Shown here: piece after piece, positions 7,816 through 15,872 of the stretch
How the letters are laid out: every line of letters starts with the position of its first letter
Numbering within the stretch: the first letter of the stretch is position 1
From: JACJYC01 sp964558465
GTDB taxonomy: Bacteria; Bacteroidota; Bacteroidia; Chitinophagales; Saprospiraceae
Direction: 5' to 3'
Assembly (NCBI GenBank): GCA_964558465.1
Contig: CAZLEF010000081.1
Coordinates: 1 to 33,217, forward strand
DNA: 33,217 nt
The notes under the pieces: generated by a model
Databases searched by the model: none
What the model was told of the DNA's origin: nothing
The model's input: the letters and a program-made list of their open reading frames with translations, nothing else
Translations under genes and position numbers: made by a program

Positions 7816-8230
7816 GATCTGGCAAAATGATTGTGTACATCAAATGAAAGGCCGCGGAATGGAGGATGGAAAGGCCGATCCAAACCGACGACCAGGTTAA
7901 AAAATTGATGCGGGGGGTATCTGAAAAAACATAAAAAGCGGCAGCCAGGACCACCAGGGCGGTCCGTTGCGAAGCCATTGCCAGGGTCGAAAAAAGGTGC
8001 CAGCCGTCGGTCAGGAAAACCAGGACGGTTGCGGAAAGCGGAAATCTCGGGCCCTGTGCGGGATCCCCGTTTTTGTATTTATTCCTCCAGGAAATTTTGG
8101 GGTTCCAGAACGCCGGGTTTTTCTTTTTGAACCGGCTGGTTTCAAAATGAAATTGCAGCGTATCCATGACGCCTTTGCAGGCGGCGGACAGCGCGTAGAA
8201 CAACACTGATATGGCAACAAACGCTATCAT
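7778..8230 (-). CDS. Polytopic membrane protein, 150 aa
   Basis: About four transmembrane segments are visible: one at the N-terminus (MIAFVAISVLFYALSAA) and three in the second half (around PLSATVLVFL, TALVVLAAAFYVF and SSVWIGLSILHSAAFHLMY). A basic loop (SRFKKKNPAFWNPKISWRNK) separates the halves. The ATG at 8230 overlaps the TGA of the large spike gene as ATGA, giving a better start than the ATG 18 bases upstream. No family is recognised. It could help anchor spikes in the virion membrane or modify the host membrane. Confidence 0.65.
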   Translation of the reverse strand: MIAFVAISVLFYALSAACKGVMDTLQFHFETSRFKKKNPAFWNPKISWRNKYKNGDPAQGPRFPLSATVLVFLTDGWHLFSTLAMASQRTALVVLAAAFYVFSDTPRINFLTWSSVWIGLSILHSAAFHLMYTIILPDHENARRHRPEVD

Positions 8231-10773
8231 TCGCTGGTAAATGCCCAAAATTCTACGCCGGTCCAGACCAGTTTCAGTTCCAGGAATTCCGGGCCAGTCA
8301 ACTGGATGGTAGTAACTGTTTGGCCTTTGTATAAAATATCATCGCCGATTGTATTGATGTTGACCGTTGCGCCGGAAACCGTGGCCGCGCCAATTACATG
8401 GATCGCGTCGCCGTCAAACAGGTTCTCCGGGTCGATAGTAACCGTTGTCGTATTCCCGTTCGATGTGGAAGCAACCGAAACCGTATAGCCGTCTATTGGC
8501 GAAATGCTGTTACTTCCGGACGTTAAACTTTGAAAAGTATGGTGGGCGCTGTTGTACCGTTTCGTGTCGGTATTTTTCCAAAGTGTTACATACTCGGTAC
8601 CGGTACTGACCACGGCGCGCACTTCTCCCGGATAGGACAAGGAAATCGGGTCGCTGTCGCCGTCAATATCGCCGCCGCCGGAAACGTCGACCGTCCTTGG
8701 AGTAGCCGGACTGGTACTGTCATTGGCCCGCAGGATAAATACTTTCCCTACATTTCCGCTTGCGGCCGGTAAGGTCATGGTTGTATTCACCGTAACGACT
8801 GTATGGATATTCTGCGCTGTACCGCTTGCGTCGTCTCTAAAATTAAACTCGGCATCATAGACCTTTTTGGCTACGCCGTTCTGATCCAGGACCTGATGGC
8901 CGTAGGATAATACTTCGTCGTGTTTGTTCTGGTCGTAAAAATTGTATTGAACTTCTCCGTTCGGGTTGATAATGAAGCTGGTGGGCGCCGCATGGCTAAA
9001 AAACGCAATGGGGTTTACAGCGCTTGCACCCATAAACTGCATTCCTAAAGCGTTGGTGTTGATCTCGTAGTCGATGGTTGCGCCATCAAAAATCAGCTCT
9101 ATATTATTGCTTCCGGTATGGGTGGCAAGTTTGGTGTTATCGCTGGTAATTACCACTTCTTCATCAGGGCCATCCACCAAAATGGCCTGATTGACGGATT
9201 GCAAGTAGATTTCTTCAGTATTTTCATCCACACTCAAACCTACAGGCATTAAGTCGCCGTCCAAGCCTATTTTTCCAATATTCAATCTGTGATCATCAGG
9301 GCTGATACTTATGCCTAAACCAGTAGTATCCTCCCCAAGGTAGAGTTCTGAATTTTGGGGTATAAAAACCCGCCTTGTAATATCTTCCGGAAGGGTATCG
9401 CTATGGGTGTAAATGCTGATATCTTCGCCGCCGCCGCCGGGTTCGACTTTGACCAACTGGTTATCAGCGTCAAGGCCCAATTGCATTTCGATATCGCCTT
9501 CCGGAACTGTTTCAAAATAGATCTGGTCGTCTTTGACCAGCATTTCTGCATTCAGGCCCACCTGGACGATCAGTTGGGTATCCGCTTTCAACTGGGTTTC
9601 CTCACCTTGAAGAATGATCTGATCGTCCGGAGCGGTAATGCTCAAAAAGCCGCTTGTGCCGGTTTTGCTGATGCCGACCAGGCCGGCGCCGGTGATGGTG
9701 ACGGCGTTGGAGGAGTTGGCCGTGATTGAAGTCGTGCCCACTTCAAAAAAATTCGATCCGACGGTGGACCGGATGGCCCTTGGTCCGATCAGATCGATCG
9801 CCCGGTTGGCGCCGCCTGCCTGTTTGCTGAAAACAATCCTTCCCCCCAGGGTGGCGGATTGGTCGAATCCGACAGCGAATAATTCGGGCGATTCCAGATT
9901 GGATTCAAAAAAAACAAATCCAGGTTGAACGGATGTGTAATAAGTTCCCAGATGCCCGATAACGGAATCATCCCCGCCTAAAAACTGGATATCCGGAGCT
10001 GCGACAAAAGGGCTTCCATTTTTAAATTGAAGAAATGGAAGGACCCGTAAAAAACTCGTAGAGTGCATCCTTAACCCCGCACTGGTCGATCCGTCAAAAT
10101 AGGCTACCGTATTATCTGGAATGGTATCCGACCCGGAATAGATCCCGTTTCCATCCGGGCTTCCGCCGCCACCACCGCCGGAAAAGGTGATCCACTGGCT
10201 GCCGTCGTAAAAAACGATATTGCCGTCACCTGTGATCAAAACGTCGCCGATGGTGGGGTTGTCCACGTCCGCGGTATCCGCCGCGGTGGCGCCCTGGTAA
10301 ACACTGTCCTGGCTGGCCGTGATGTACTGCTCCAATAAAAGCATGTTGTGGCTTTCCACCCGGCTTTTGAGTTGCTGGCTGATGCCAATATTGTTGTCGG
10401 GCACAAACAAGGACAGGCCAATCTGACTGGTTTCCCTGGAGACAAACCCCACGCCGAAGGGAATGCCGCCCGCGTCATTGATGTCGCGCAAATCGACATT
10501 GGCCTGGAGCAGGTTGGAGGAATTCACCGCCATGACTTCCCACCGGTTGCCCAGGTTGTCCCAAACCACGTCGCCCACCTGGATATTATTGGCAAAATAC
10601 TGGTTGGTCTGGTCGGAAAACGCATCGAGTGTACCAACCACATCAGCGGTTCCGCCCGCCGTAAAACCCTGCAATGTAAACTTGCCCACAAAATCGGACA
10701 AGGTGGGCGACTGCCCGTACAGGGACAGGCTGCCCAATAGCAATATGAAGGTGAAGGTGAAGATCCTTTTCAT
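8227..10773 (-). CDS. Large modular spike/fibre protein (848 aa)
   Basis: An N-terminal signal-like peptide (KRIFTFTFILLLGSLSLYG) precedes an anchor domain at about 21-197. That domain is closely similar to the one in the 334-residue protein encoded just upstream (shared strings NNIGISQQLKSRVESHN and DSVYQGATAADTADV). A six-glycine linker at 199-204 joins it to a long beta-rich distal part of about 640 residues, with repeated short motifs (YSGSDTIPDN, YTHSDTLPED). I see no intramolecular chaperone domain at the C-terminus. The start codon overlaps the stop of the upstream gene (TAATG). It is likely the longest receptor-binding protein of the particle. A secreted host-surface protein is a less likely reading. 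Confidence 0.75.
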   Translation of the reverse strand: MKRIFTFTFILLLGSLSLYGQSPTLSDFVGKFTLQGFTAGGTADVVGTLDAFSDQTNQYFANNIQVGDVVWDNLGNRWEVMAVNSSNLLQANVDLRDINDAGGIPFGVGFVSRETSQIGLSLFVPDNNIGISQQLKSRVESHNMLLLEQYITASQDSVYQGATAADTADVDNPTIGDVLITGDGNIVFYDGSQWITFSGGGGGGSPDGNGIYSGSDTIPDNTVAYFDGSTSAGLRMHSTSFLRVLPFLQFKNGSPFVAAPDIQFLGGDDSVIGHLGTYYTSVQPGFVFFESNLESPELFAVGFDQSATLGGRIVFSKQAGGANRAIDLIGPRAIRSTVGSNFFEVGTTSITANSSNAVTITGAGLVGISKTGTSGFLSITAPDDQIILQGEETQLKADTQLIVQVGLNAEMLVKDDQIYFETVPEGDIEMQLGLDADNQLVKVEPGGGGEDISIYTHSDTLPEDITRRVFIPQNSELYLGEDTTGLGISISPDDHRLNIGKIGLDGDLMPVGLSVDENTEEIYLQSVNQAILVDGPDEEVVITSDNTKLATHTGSNNIELIFDGATIDYEINTNALGMQFMGASAVNPIAFFSHAAPTSFIINPNGEVQYNFYDQNKHDEVLSYGHQVLDQNGVAKKVYDAEFNFRDDASGTAQNIHTVVTVNTTMTLPAASGNVGKVFILRANDSTSPATPRTVDVSGGGDIDGDSDPISLSYPGEVRAVVSTGTEYVTLWKNTDTKRYNSAHHTFQSLTSGSNSISPIDGYTVSVASTSNGNTTTVTIDPENLFDGDAIHVIGAATVSGATVNINTIGDDILYKGQTVTTIQLTGPEFLELKLVWTGVEFWAFTSE

Positions 10774-11777
10774 TACAATGCGATTTTGATACGAACCGGC
10801 GTGCCTACGCCATTGATGTTTGCCAGGGTTGTGCTGGATGATCCACCCGAGACGCTGGTAGTTTGGGCTGTAACGGCCACGGCGCCGGGTTCCCGTTGGG
10901 TTCCTGCCCCGTCGATCAGCTTGACGTTGGGCAGAATGGCGGTTGAAAACGCCGTGTTCCAGTTTCCGCCCGCGCCCGCCCAGGCGATATTGATGACGGC
11001 CTCTCCGCCGACGGTGAATTCAGATCCTGCATTGGTGAATTCTTTCTGGATGCTGGACACGTCTGCATCCGTTGGAATGGTGACGGAGTACACGCCTTGC
11101 GACCCGCTTATGACCGTTACGCCCGGCGAACAGTAACAGTAAAAGCCCTGCCCGGCGTTGTACACCGATTTTCCGCCTCCGCCGCCGCCGGTGAAGGTGA
11201 TCCAGGTGTCGCCGTCGAAAAACAGAACGTCGCCGTCATTGGTGACCAGCACATCCCCGACGGTAGGGTCAACCACGTCGGCGGTATCTGCCGCCGTAGC
11301 GCCCTGGTAAACACTGTCCCGGATGCTGCCGATATACTGGTCCAACAAAAGCATATTATGGCTTTCCACCCGGCTTTTGAGTTGCTGACTGATGCCAATA
11401 TTGTTTCCGGGCACAAACAGGGACAGGCCGATATTTTCAGTTTCCCGGCTGATATACCCTACACCGGTCGGGATAGCCCCGGACCCGTTGATGTCGCGCA
11501 GGTCAACGTTGGCCTGAAGCAGATTGGAGCTGTTCACGACCATGACTTCCCACCGCCTGCCGAGGTTGTCCCAGGCCACATCGCCTACCTGTACGTTGTT
11601 GGCAAAATAAAGGTTGGTCTGGTCGTTGTAATTGGCCAGTGTCCCGACGATATCGGCTGTCCCGCCGACGGCAAAACCGCTGAATTCGATCTTCCCGTAA
11701 AAGTCGGTCAGGGTCGGGGATTGCCCGATGGCCGCGACGGAAAGGAACAGGCAAAAAAATACAAATAGGTTTCTCAT
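10773..11777 (-). CDS. Chimeric spike protein (334 aa): anchor of one neighbour, head of the other
   Basis: Residues 1-19 form a signal-like peptide and 20-195 the anchor domain shared with the 848-residue protein. A six-glycine linker follows. The last 130 or so residues are homologous to the C-terminus of the 261-residue protein upstream (shared EFTVGGEAV, IDGAGTQREPGAVAVT and NINGVGTPVR). This protein is therefore a domain-swap intermediate between its two neighbours. The head begins with SVYNAGQG and has two Cys close together (CYCSPG). Similarity is visible at the DNA level, so shuffling or gene conversion is probably ongoing. Confidence 0.75.
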   Translation of the reverse strand: MRNLFVFFCLFLSVAAIGQSPTLTDFYGKIEFSGFAVGGTADIVGTLANYNDQTNLYFANNVQVGDVAWDNLGRRWEVMVVNSSNLLQANVDLRDINGSGAIPTGVGYISRETENIGLSLFVPGNNIGISQQLKSRVESHNMLLLDQYIGSIRDSVYQGATAADTADVVDPTVGDVLVTNDGDVLFFDGDTWITFTGGGGGGKSVYNAGQGFYCYCSPGVTVISGSQGVYSVTIPTDADVSSIQKEFTNAGSEFTVGGEAVINIAWAGAGGNWNTAFSTAILPNVKLIDGAGTQREPGAVAVTAQTTSVSGGSSSTTLANINGVGTPVRIKIAL

Positions 11778-11846
11778 AATACTGTTATTTTCCTCCCCCT
11801 GCCCCCTCCGGATGGGGATACGGTTCGCTTGGGGGCGGTCATTTGA

Positions 11847-12632
11847 TTACAATTTGCCCTTTACCCGGACAGGGGTCCCCAGGCCGTTGATATTTGCAAT
11901 GGTGGTGGAGGTCACCCCACCCGCCACGCTGGTATGCTGCACCGTAACGGCCACCGCGCCGGGTTCGCGCTGCGTACCCGCTGCGTCGATCAGTTTGATG
12001 TCGGGCAGGACTGAATCGGAAAAGCTGGTATTAAATGCGCCGGTATTCCAGTCGATGTTGAAAACTGCTTCGCCGCCGACGGTGAATTCCGTTCCCGCGT
12101 TGGTGAAGTTCTTCTGGAAGGATTCCAGGATGCCGCCCGCGGGTACGTCGATATCGTACACCCCGGCCGCTCCGGAAGCAGCGGTAATACCTGCCGTTCC
12201 TTTTACCCAAACCCCTTGCCCGGCGTTGTAGATGGACAGGCCCGCGCCACCGCCACCGCCTGCGAGGCTGGACAGGTCAGCGGTGACCGTGGCGCCGCTG
12301 TTCATAGTGATGACCAGTTGGTTGGAACCGTTCAGGACCGCCGAAGTGGGGAATGTGTTGGTGTCGATATCCTCCAGGGTGGCCAGATTGGCAATCACGG
12401 TACTGGAATCATTCAGGGTCAGGACCAGTTGATTGGAACCGTTCAGGGTAGCGCCGATCACATGCAGATCCGTTCCGCCGCCTTCGCCGCCCAGGTTGTC
12501 GAGGATATACGCAAGCAGTTCGGACAGCGTAACGGGCGTGGAAAGTCCCTGCACGTAAAAAACCGGCTCCATATAGGCGCCGCGCTGCTGGCCGTTCAAA
12601 ATGACGCTTTCAAGATCGTTTAAACCTGGCAT
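11847..12632 (-). CDS. Spike protein with shared C-terminal head (261 aa)
   Basis: There is no signal peptide. The N-terminal 60 residues are unique. Two similar beta-repeats follow (each with LNGSNQLV), then a glycine-rich linker (AGGGGGAG) and a head of about 120 residues starting SIYNAGQG, homologous to the head of the 334-residue protein. It is probably the inner or vertex-proximal member of the spike set, because it lies closest to the small virion-membrane genes. In the 70-bp gap before the next gene there is a pyrimidine-rich stretch (CCTCCCCCTGCCCCCTCC) resembling half of the palindrome at 27061-27108. Confidence 0.7.
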   Translation of the reverse strand: MPGLNDLESVILNGQQRGAYMEPVFYVQGLSTPVTLSELLAYILDNLGGEGGGTDLHVIGATLNGSNQLVLTLNDSSTVIANLATLEDIDTNTFPTSAVLNGSNQLVITMNSGATVTADLSSLAGGGGGAGLSIYNAGQGVWVKGTAGITAASGAAGVYDIDVPAGGILESFQKNFTNAGTEFTVGGEAVFNIDWNTGAFNTSFSDSVLPDIKLIDAAGTQREPGAVAVTVQHTSVAGGVTSTTIANINGLGTPVRVKGKL

Positions 12633-12638
12633 AAGAAC

Positions 12639-12860
12639 TTATTTTTGCGCCCTTCGGGCAGTTATTGCAATTGATACGATGACAATGATCAGGACCAGGA
12701 CCAGGCCGATCAGGATGATATCCGCCGTCCGGTCGCTTTTTTGAAAATCTTTGGGGTTCATCCAGTCGGGCAGCCGGTCGTACCGGGCTTTTTTGCCGCC
12801 GAAAACAACATCGATAAAAGCCGTTCCGAATTCCGCTACCGCGCCGATGATCTCGCCCAT
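12639..12860 (-). CDS. Small tail-anchored membrane protein, 73 aa
   Basis: The N-terminal 47 residues are soluble, with a mildly hydrophobic start (EIIGAVAEFGTAFIDVVFGG). One strong C-terminal transmembrane helix (ADIILIGLVLVLIIVIVSIA) and a short basic tail follow. The gene is packed between the spike and Cys-rich genes with gaps of three to six bases. The topology matches the other small proteins of this operon and suits an internal virion membrane. The specific role is unknown. Confidence 0.65.
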   Translation of the reverse strand: MGEIIGAVAEFGTAFIDVVFGGKKARYDRLPDWMNPKDFQKSDRTADIILIGLVLVLIIVIVSIAITARRAQK

Positions 12861-12863
12861 GTT

Positions 12864-13202
12864 TTACCGTTTTACCAGGTACCAGATCCCCACCAAAATC
12901 AAAATGCCCAGGCCGATATAAACCGGCATGAGGCTTTTGAGCTTTTCCTTGTCGTTTTCCCGGTCGCCCAGGGGATCGAGATAATCTTCGATGGAAACCC
13001 CGCCTTCGCACGGATCGTAGCCGTAGGCGCCGATCAGGACTTCTTCGTCGATGTATTTTCCGCTGCAAAGAAATTCGTCCCGGCTCAGCCCGGAATTGCT
13101 TTTGCAAGCGTTCACGCAGGCCCTTTCAAGGTCTGGCTGTAGCCCGAACCAGGATTTGCAGTTTTGTTTGCACCGGCATTTTTTCCCGCAGAACAGGTCC
13201 AT
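12864..13202 (-). CDS. Cysteine-rich tail-anchored membrane protein, 112 aa
   Basis: The N-terminal half contains eight cysteines (C5, C9, C11, C15, C29, C33, C46 and one near 64), suggesting disulfides or a metal-binding knot. It is followed by an acidic linker and a C-terminal membrane helix (MPVYIGLGILILVGIWYLV). The gene starts two bases before the end of its upstream neighbour's region and is clearly co-transcribed. Next to it lies a gene for a thioredoxin-fold membrane protein, which might assist disulfide formation, though that protein lacks CxxC. No known family was recognised. Confidence 0.65.
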   Translation of the reverse strand: MDLFCGKKCRCKQNCKSWFGLQPDLERACVNACKSNSGLSRDEFLCSGKYIDEEVLIGAYGYDPCEGGVSIEDYLDPLGDRENDKEKLKSLMPVYIGLGILILVGIWYLVKR

Positions 13203-13203
13203 T

Positions 13204-13752
13204 TTACCTACGTTTTATGATCCATACAGCTATCAGTACGAGGATGCCGATCAGTACCCAAAAAGGGAACTTGCACAACCAGTCGGGCAGGAACTTCGGG
13301 CAGCCGCCCAGGGCGTCGCCCAGTCCGATACCGATACCCAGTCCGCCGTTTCCATCGGCCTCAAACAGGTCGTCTTCCCCGCTGCCTTCCCCTTCCTGTT
13401 CTGTTGGTTCCTTGTTCAGGAGACGTTTGAATTCGCTCCGGATCTTTGTTTCCGTTACATTACCCTCAAGGCGGGACAGAATCTTGGTGACTGCATTTCC
13501 TTCCACCCGGCAAAAAAGGATGGTCGGAAAGGTGTTGAAATGGGTTTGACCCAGGATTTCAGCTTCCGGGTTTAGGGAGGCATCGGTTTCCCCGACGCCG
13601 TACATGCTCGCGGCCGGATGATCGTTTTCATCGGCCCAGATCTGGTTGGCAGTGCTGATCAGGTTGTTGACCGTTGGGGTAATGCCCTGGTGGACCACAT
13701 ACATCAGCACACCGTCGTAATTGTCCGATCCAAGAATAACCGAATCATCCAT
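13204..13752 (-). CDS. Membrane-anchored thioredoxin-fold-like protein, 182 aa
   Basis: The first 120 residues have the order of elements of a thioredoxin fold, including a probable cis-proline strand (HFNTFPTILFCRVEG) followed by a terminal helix (TETKIRSEFKRLLNK). The CxxC active site is missing. An acidic, Gly-rich linker (EGEGSGEDD, NGGLGIGIGLGDALGG) leads to a C-terminal transmembrane helix (FPFWVLIGILVLIAVWII). The ATG at 13752 overlaps the amidase gene by eight bases and is preferred over the upstream ATG. It is probably structural rather than redox-active. Thioredoxin homology is my reading of the pattern and is not certain. Confidence 0.6.
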   Translation of the reverse strand: MDDSVILGSDNYDGVLMYVVHQGITPTVNNLISTANQIWADENDHPAASMYGVGETDASLNPEAEILGQTHFNTFPTILFCRVEGNAVTKILSRLEGNVTETKIRSEFKRLLNKEPTEQEGEGSGEDDLFEADGNGGLGIGIGLGDALGGCPKFLPDWLCKFPFWVLIGILVLIAVWIIKRR

Positions 13753-14311
13753 ACCCGTAAATTTTTTGCCGGATCGCGTCCACGTCCACATGGTCGCCCG
13801 GACAGCTTTTGTTTGCAAAGTCCCTGTGCCCGGCGATTTCCAGATTCCGCCCCAGCTTCCGGTTGAGGCTGCGAATGGTCCGAATCACCGCGTTTATTTG
13901 TGCGCCGGTTGGTTCAACCTGGTCGTAATTGCCGATCAGGCAGATGCCCACCGAATCCGTATTGTACCCGCTCACGTGGTAGCTGACGGTTTCCAGGTGG
14001 TTGACCTGGTAAACCGCAGCGTTCCGGTCGATCATGTAGTGATAGGCAATTCCCGGACAGCCTTCGTCGCAGATATGGTTGGGGCCTACGTGATAGCGAG
14101 CAATGTCTTCAGACGTTTGGCTTACTGGTCCGGCGGTGTGGTGTATGACAACTCTGGCGATTTGGTTGAGCGCCCGGATCTGGTATTTCCGGTCCCGGTG
14201 CTTTGGAAGCTGGTTGGTAATATTCCGGATGCCCGCCGGCGAAGAAGCCGCTACAATCACCGCAAATAGGATGATGAACAGCAATATGACGGCCAGTCGC
14301 CGGACGTTCAT
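13745..14311 (-). CDS. N-acetylmuramoyl-L-alanine amidase, membrane-anchored (endolysin)
   Basis: This amidase_2/PGRP-family enzyme, 188 residues long, would cut the bond between muramic acid and the stem peptide. An N-terminal transmembrane or signal-anchor helix (RRLAVILLFIILFAVIVAA) is followed by the catalytic domain. The five key positions of T7-lysozyme-like amidases are visible: His57 (VIHHTA), Tyr92 (YHYMID), His162 (AGHRDF), Lys168 and Cys170 (NKSCPG). The membrane anchor resembles SAR-type endolysins or virion-membrane lysins. The gene lies among virion-membrane proteins, so it may serve both entry and lysis. Its ATG overlaps the preceding stop as TAATG. Confidence 0.93.
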   Translation of the reverse strand: MNVRRLAVILLFIILFAVIVAASSPAGIRNITNQLPKHRDRKYQIRALNQIARVVIHHTAGPVSQTSEDIARYHVGPNHICDEGCPGIAYHYMIDRNAAVYQVNHLETVSYHVSGYNTDSVGICLIGNYDQVEPTGAQINAVIRTIRSLNRKLGRNLEIAGHRDFANKSCPGDHVDVDAIRQKIYGYG

Positions 14312-14436
14312 TATTCCGTAATTGGCCCCGTATCCTTGCAATCGCAGGTCAGCTTTTTATGGCTTTGGTACTGGTAGTACAAGCTCAACACAGCGATCCC
14401 GAGCAGGAGGAACGGATAAATCTTGTTGAAATTCAT
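14311..14436 (-). CDS. Tiny membrane protein, 41 aa
   Basis: An N-terminal hydrophobic helix (YPFLLLGIAVLSLYYQY) is followed by a short polar tail with two Cys (CDC). Its stop overlaps the amidase start (TAATG), so translation is coupled. It might be a spanin- or antiholin-like partner of the amidase or a minor virion-membrane protein; no homologue is recognised. It is short, so the call rests on exact packing in the operon and on the membrane pattern. Confidence 0.6.
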   Translation of the reverse strand: MNFNKIYPFLLLGIAVLSLYYQYQSHKKLTCDCKDTGPITE

Positions 14437-14454
14437 GGGTTGAAATTTTGCGGT

Positions 14455-14871
14455 TTACAATGGTTCCAACGATCCTTCTCCTTCCCTTGATTCCTCCAGG
14501 ACGGCCAGGCCGCCACCTTCTGAAGGTGTGAACAAATCGCCGATGTTCTGAACGGAATCGTCTTCGGCCCGGACCTGACCGTTATAGGCGCCACTCAAAA
14601 CAAATTCGATTTCAGGTTCTTCGCCTACTTCTGCTTCCTGAAGCTCCAGCAAGAACTGGGAAAGGGGAATGATCCGCCCGTCGGTCAGTTTGACCATGCT
14701 GTCGCCTGCACCGCGAACAATGCCTTCGATCACCGGTTCTTCGCCTTCTTCCGCCGCGTCGAACAATTGCTGGAATTTTGCCACCGAAACGATCTGTCCG
14801 TCGGTCAGTTTTACCATACACTCGTTGGCGCCTGCCAGAATGGCCGTAATGGGCTGATTTACTGCTGCCAT
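14455..14871 (-). CDS. Acidic protein with three internal repeats, 138 aa
   Basis: Three successive repeats of about 36 residues are visible. Each starts with a strand-turn unit (AGANECMVKLTDGQIV; RGAGDSMVKLTDGRII; SGAYNGQVRAEDDSVQ), continues with a helix, and in the first two ends in a GEEP-type acidic segment. The C-terminus is Gly/Glu-rich. There is no membrane segment, which sets it apart from its neighbours. Within a structural operon it could be a capsid-associated or scaffolding protein, but no family is recognised. Confidence 0.65.
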   Translation of the reverse strand: MAAVNQPITAILAGANECMVKLTDGQIVSVAKFQQLFDAAEEGEEPVIEGIVRGAGDSMVKLTDGRIIPLSQFLLELQEAEVGEEPEIEFVLSGAYNGQVRAEDDSVQNIGDLFTPSEGGGLAVLEESREGEGSLEPL

Positions 14872-14896
14872 GACAAATTTTAATTAAAGGTTAAGG

Positions 14897-15049
14897 CTAT
14901 TTCAGTACCTTGGCATAAATGGCAAGCGCTCCTACCAAAGCCAAAAAAATAGCCAGGGCGAGCATGAATGCCGTTGGCGCGTCGATCTGCAAATTGATCC
15001 TTACGCCCAGCAAATCATCACCCAGGGAAAAAGAATTTCTTTCTTCCAT
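14897..15049 (-). CDS. Small tail-anchored membrane protein, 50 aa
   Basis: A polar N-terminus (MEERNSFSLGDDLL) leads to one C-terminal transmembrane helix (AFMLALAIFLALVGALAIYA) with a Lys-containing end. The ATG at 15049 overlaps the stop of the 40-residue gene (TAATG), which decides the start against a longer in-frame version. It is probably a virion-membrane peptide; the exact role is unknown. Confidence 0.6.
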   Translation of the reverse strand: MEERNSFSLGDDLLGVRINLQIDAPTAFMLALAIFLALVGALAIYAKVLK

Positions 15050-15171
15050 TATCCCGTAGTTGTGGTTCCTGCTTTCCGATTCAAATAGGCCTCCGAACCC
15101 AAAATGGCCAGGAATACAGCCGCAACCATGACGAGGGCAAAAACACCCCAATGAAGATTTTGAACTTTCAT
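15049..15171 (-). CDS. Tiny membrane protein, 40 aa
   Basis: It starts MKVQNLHWG, followed by a transmembrane helix (VFALVMVAAVFLAILGSEAY) and a Thr-rich tail. Stop and next start overlap as TAATG. The gene fills precisely the gap between two neighbours and keeps the operon's tight spacing. Function is not recognisable. Confidence 0.55.
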   Translation of the reverse strand: MKVQNLHWGVFALVMVAAVFLAILGSEAYLNRKAGTTTTG

Positions 15172-15182
15172 ACAATTTGAAT

Positions 15183-15296
15183 TTAATCGTAGTCCTTCCC
15201 GAACAGCTTGTCCGTGTCAAAACCACGAATCAGAATTATGATTATGAAGGCAATGACTGCCACCGTTACCCAGTCCACTTTTAACCCTCCGCTCAT
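15183..15296 (-). CDS. Tiny membrane protein, 37 aa
   Basis: A short head (MSGGLKVDW) is followed by a strong transmembrane helix (VTVAVIAFIIIILIRGF) and a charged tail (DTDKLFGKDYD). The ATG at 15296 overlaps the TGA of the preceding gene (ATGA), giving translational coupling and fixing the start. Confidence 0.6.
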   Translation of the reverse strand: MSGGLKVDWVTVAVIAFIIIILIRGFDTDKLFGKDYD

Positions 15297-15556
15297 ACCT
15301 TGATGACTTTGAATTTGAACAAAGCATAAACCACAGCTATCGCCAGGGCGAATATCCCGAGCATCGTCCAAAATTGCTGCCTGGAAAAACCCATGTAGCC
15401 TTCGCCCGCATCCAGTTCCACGCCGGAATCCTTTTTGGCCTCCTTTTCCAGCACCATATCGTCGATATTCGGAATGGAGGGCACGTAGGCCGTATTGACC
15501 CCTTTGATGCGGTTAATCCCCGCCAGGCTCCTGTTTTTGATGGCAAGCGAATTCAT
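15293..15556 (-). CDS. Tail-anchored membrane protein, 87 aa
   Basis: The soluble N-terminus is basic at first (SLAIKNRSLAGINRIKG) and then acidic (LEKEAKKDSGVELDAGEG). One C-terminal transmembrane helix follows (FWTMLGIFALAIAVVYALF) and a Lys-rich end. I chose the ATG at 15556 because it lies two bases after the stop of the upstream gene. The longer version would overlap that gene by 60 bases. Confidence 0.6.
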   Translation of the reverse strand: MNSLAIKNRSLAGINRIKGVNTAYVPSIPNIDDMVLEKEAKKDSGVELDAGEGYMGFSRQQFWTMLGIFALAIAVVYALFKFKVIKV

Positions 15557-15558
15557 TG

Positions 15559-15861
15559 TTACTTTTTGAGTACCAAAACCAATATCAAAATCAAAATCAC
15601 GCCGATGAGGACGTACCAAAGCGTATTGTTCTGCTGTGATGGTGAATACGACGGATCATAAGCGGGAGGCTGTTTGCAGCGCTTGGAGTTTGGGAAAACC
15701 AGGCAGTACACATCCGACGCCGCATCCACGGCGGTATCGCCGTTTTTGCGCCACCAATCCCAGAATCCGCCGGGTGCATCTTCAGGAGAAGAATACCCGC
15801 CGTTCTGGTTGATTACGGTCCCTTGCCCCTCCCAGGGGTTTTCCCAAACGCGCATGTACAT
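15559..15861 (-). CDS. Tail-anchored membrane protein, 100 aa
   Basis: The soluble N-terminal domain of about 75 residues is Trp-rich (ENPWEGQG, GGFWDWWRKNG), has two Cys and ends in a Pro/Ser/Tyr-rich linker. A C-terminal transmembrane helix follows (WYVLIGVILILILVLVLKK). It lies directly downstream of the capsid candidate with an 11-bp gap, so it may be the most abundant of the membrane-associated virion proteins. No family is recognised. Confidence 0.65.
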   Translation of the reverse strand: MYMRVWENPWEGQGTVINQNGGYSSPEDAPGGFWDWWRKNGDTAVDAASDVYCLVFPNSKRCKQPPAYDPSYSPSQQNNTLWYVLIGVILILILVLVLKK

Positions 15862-15872
15862 AGTGTCGCCGT

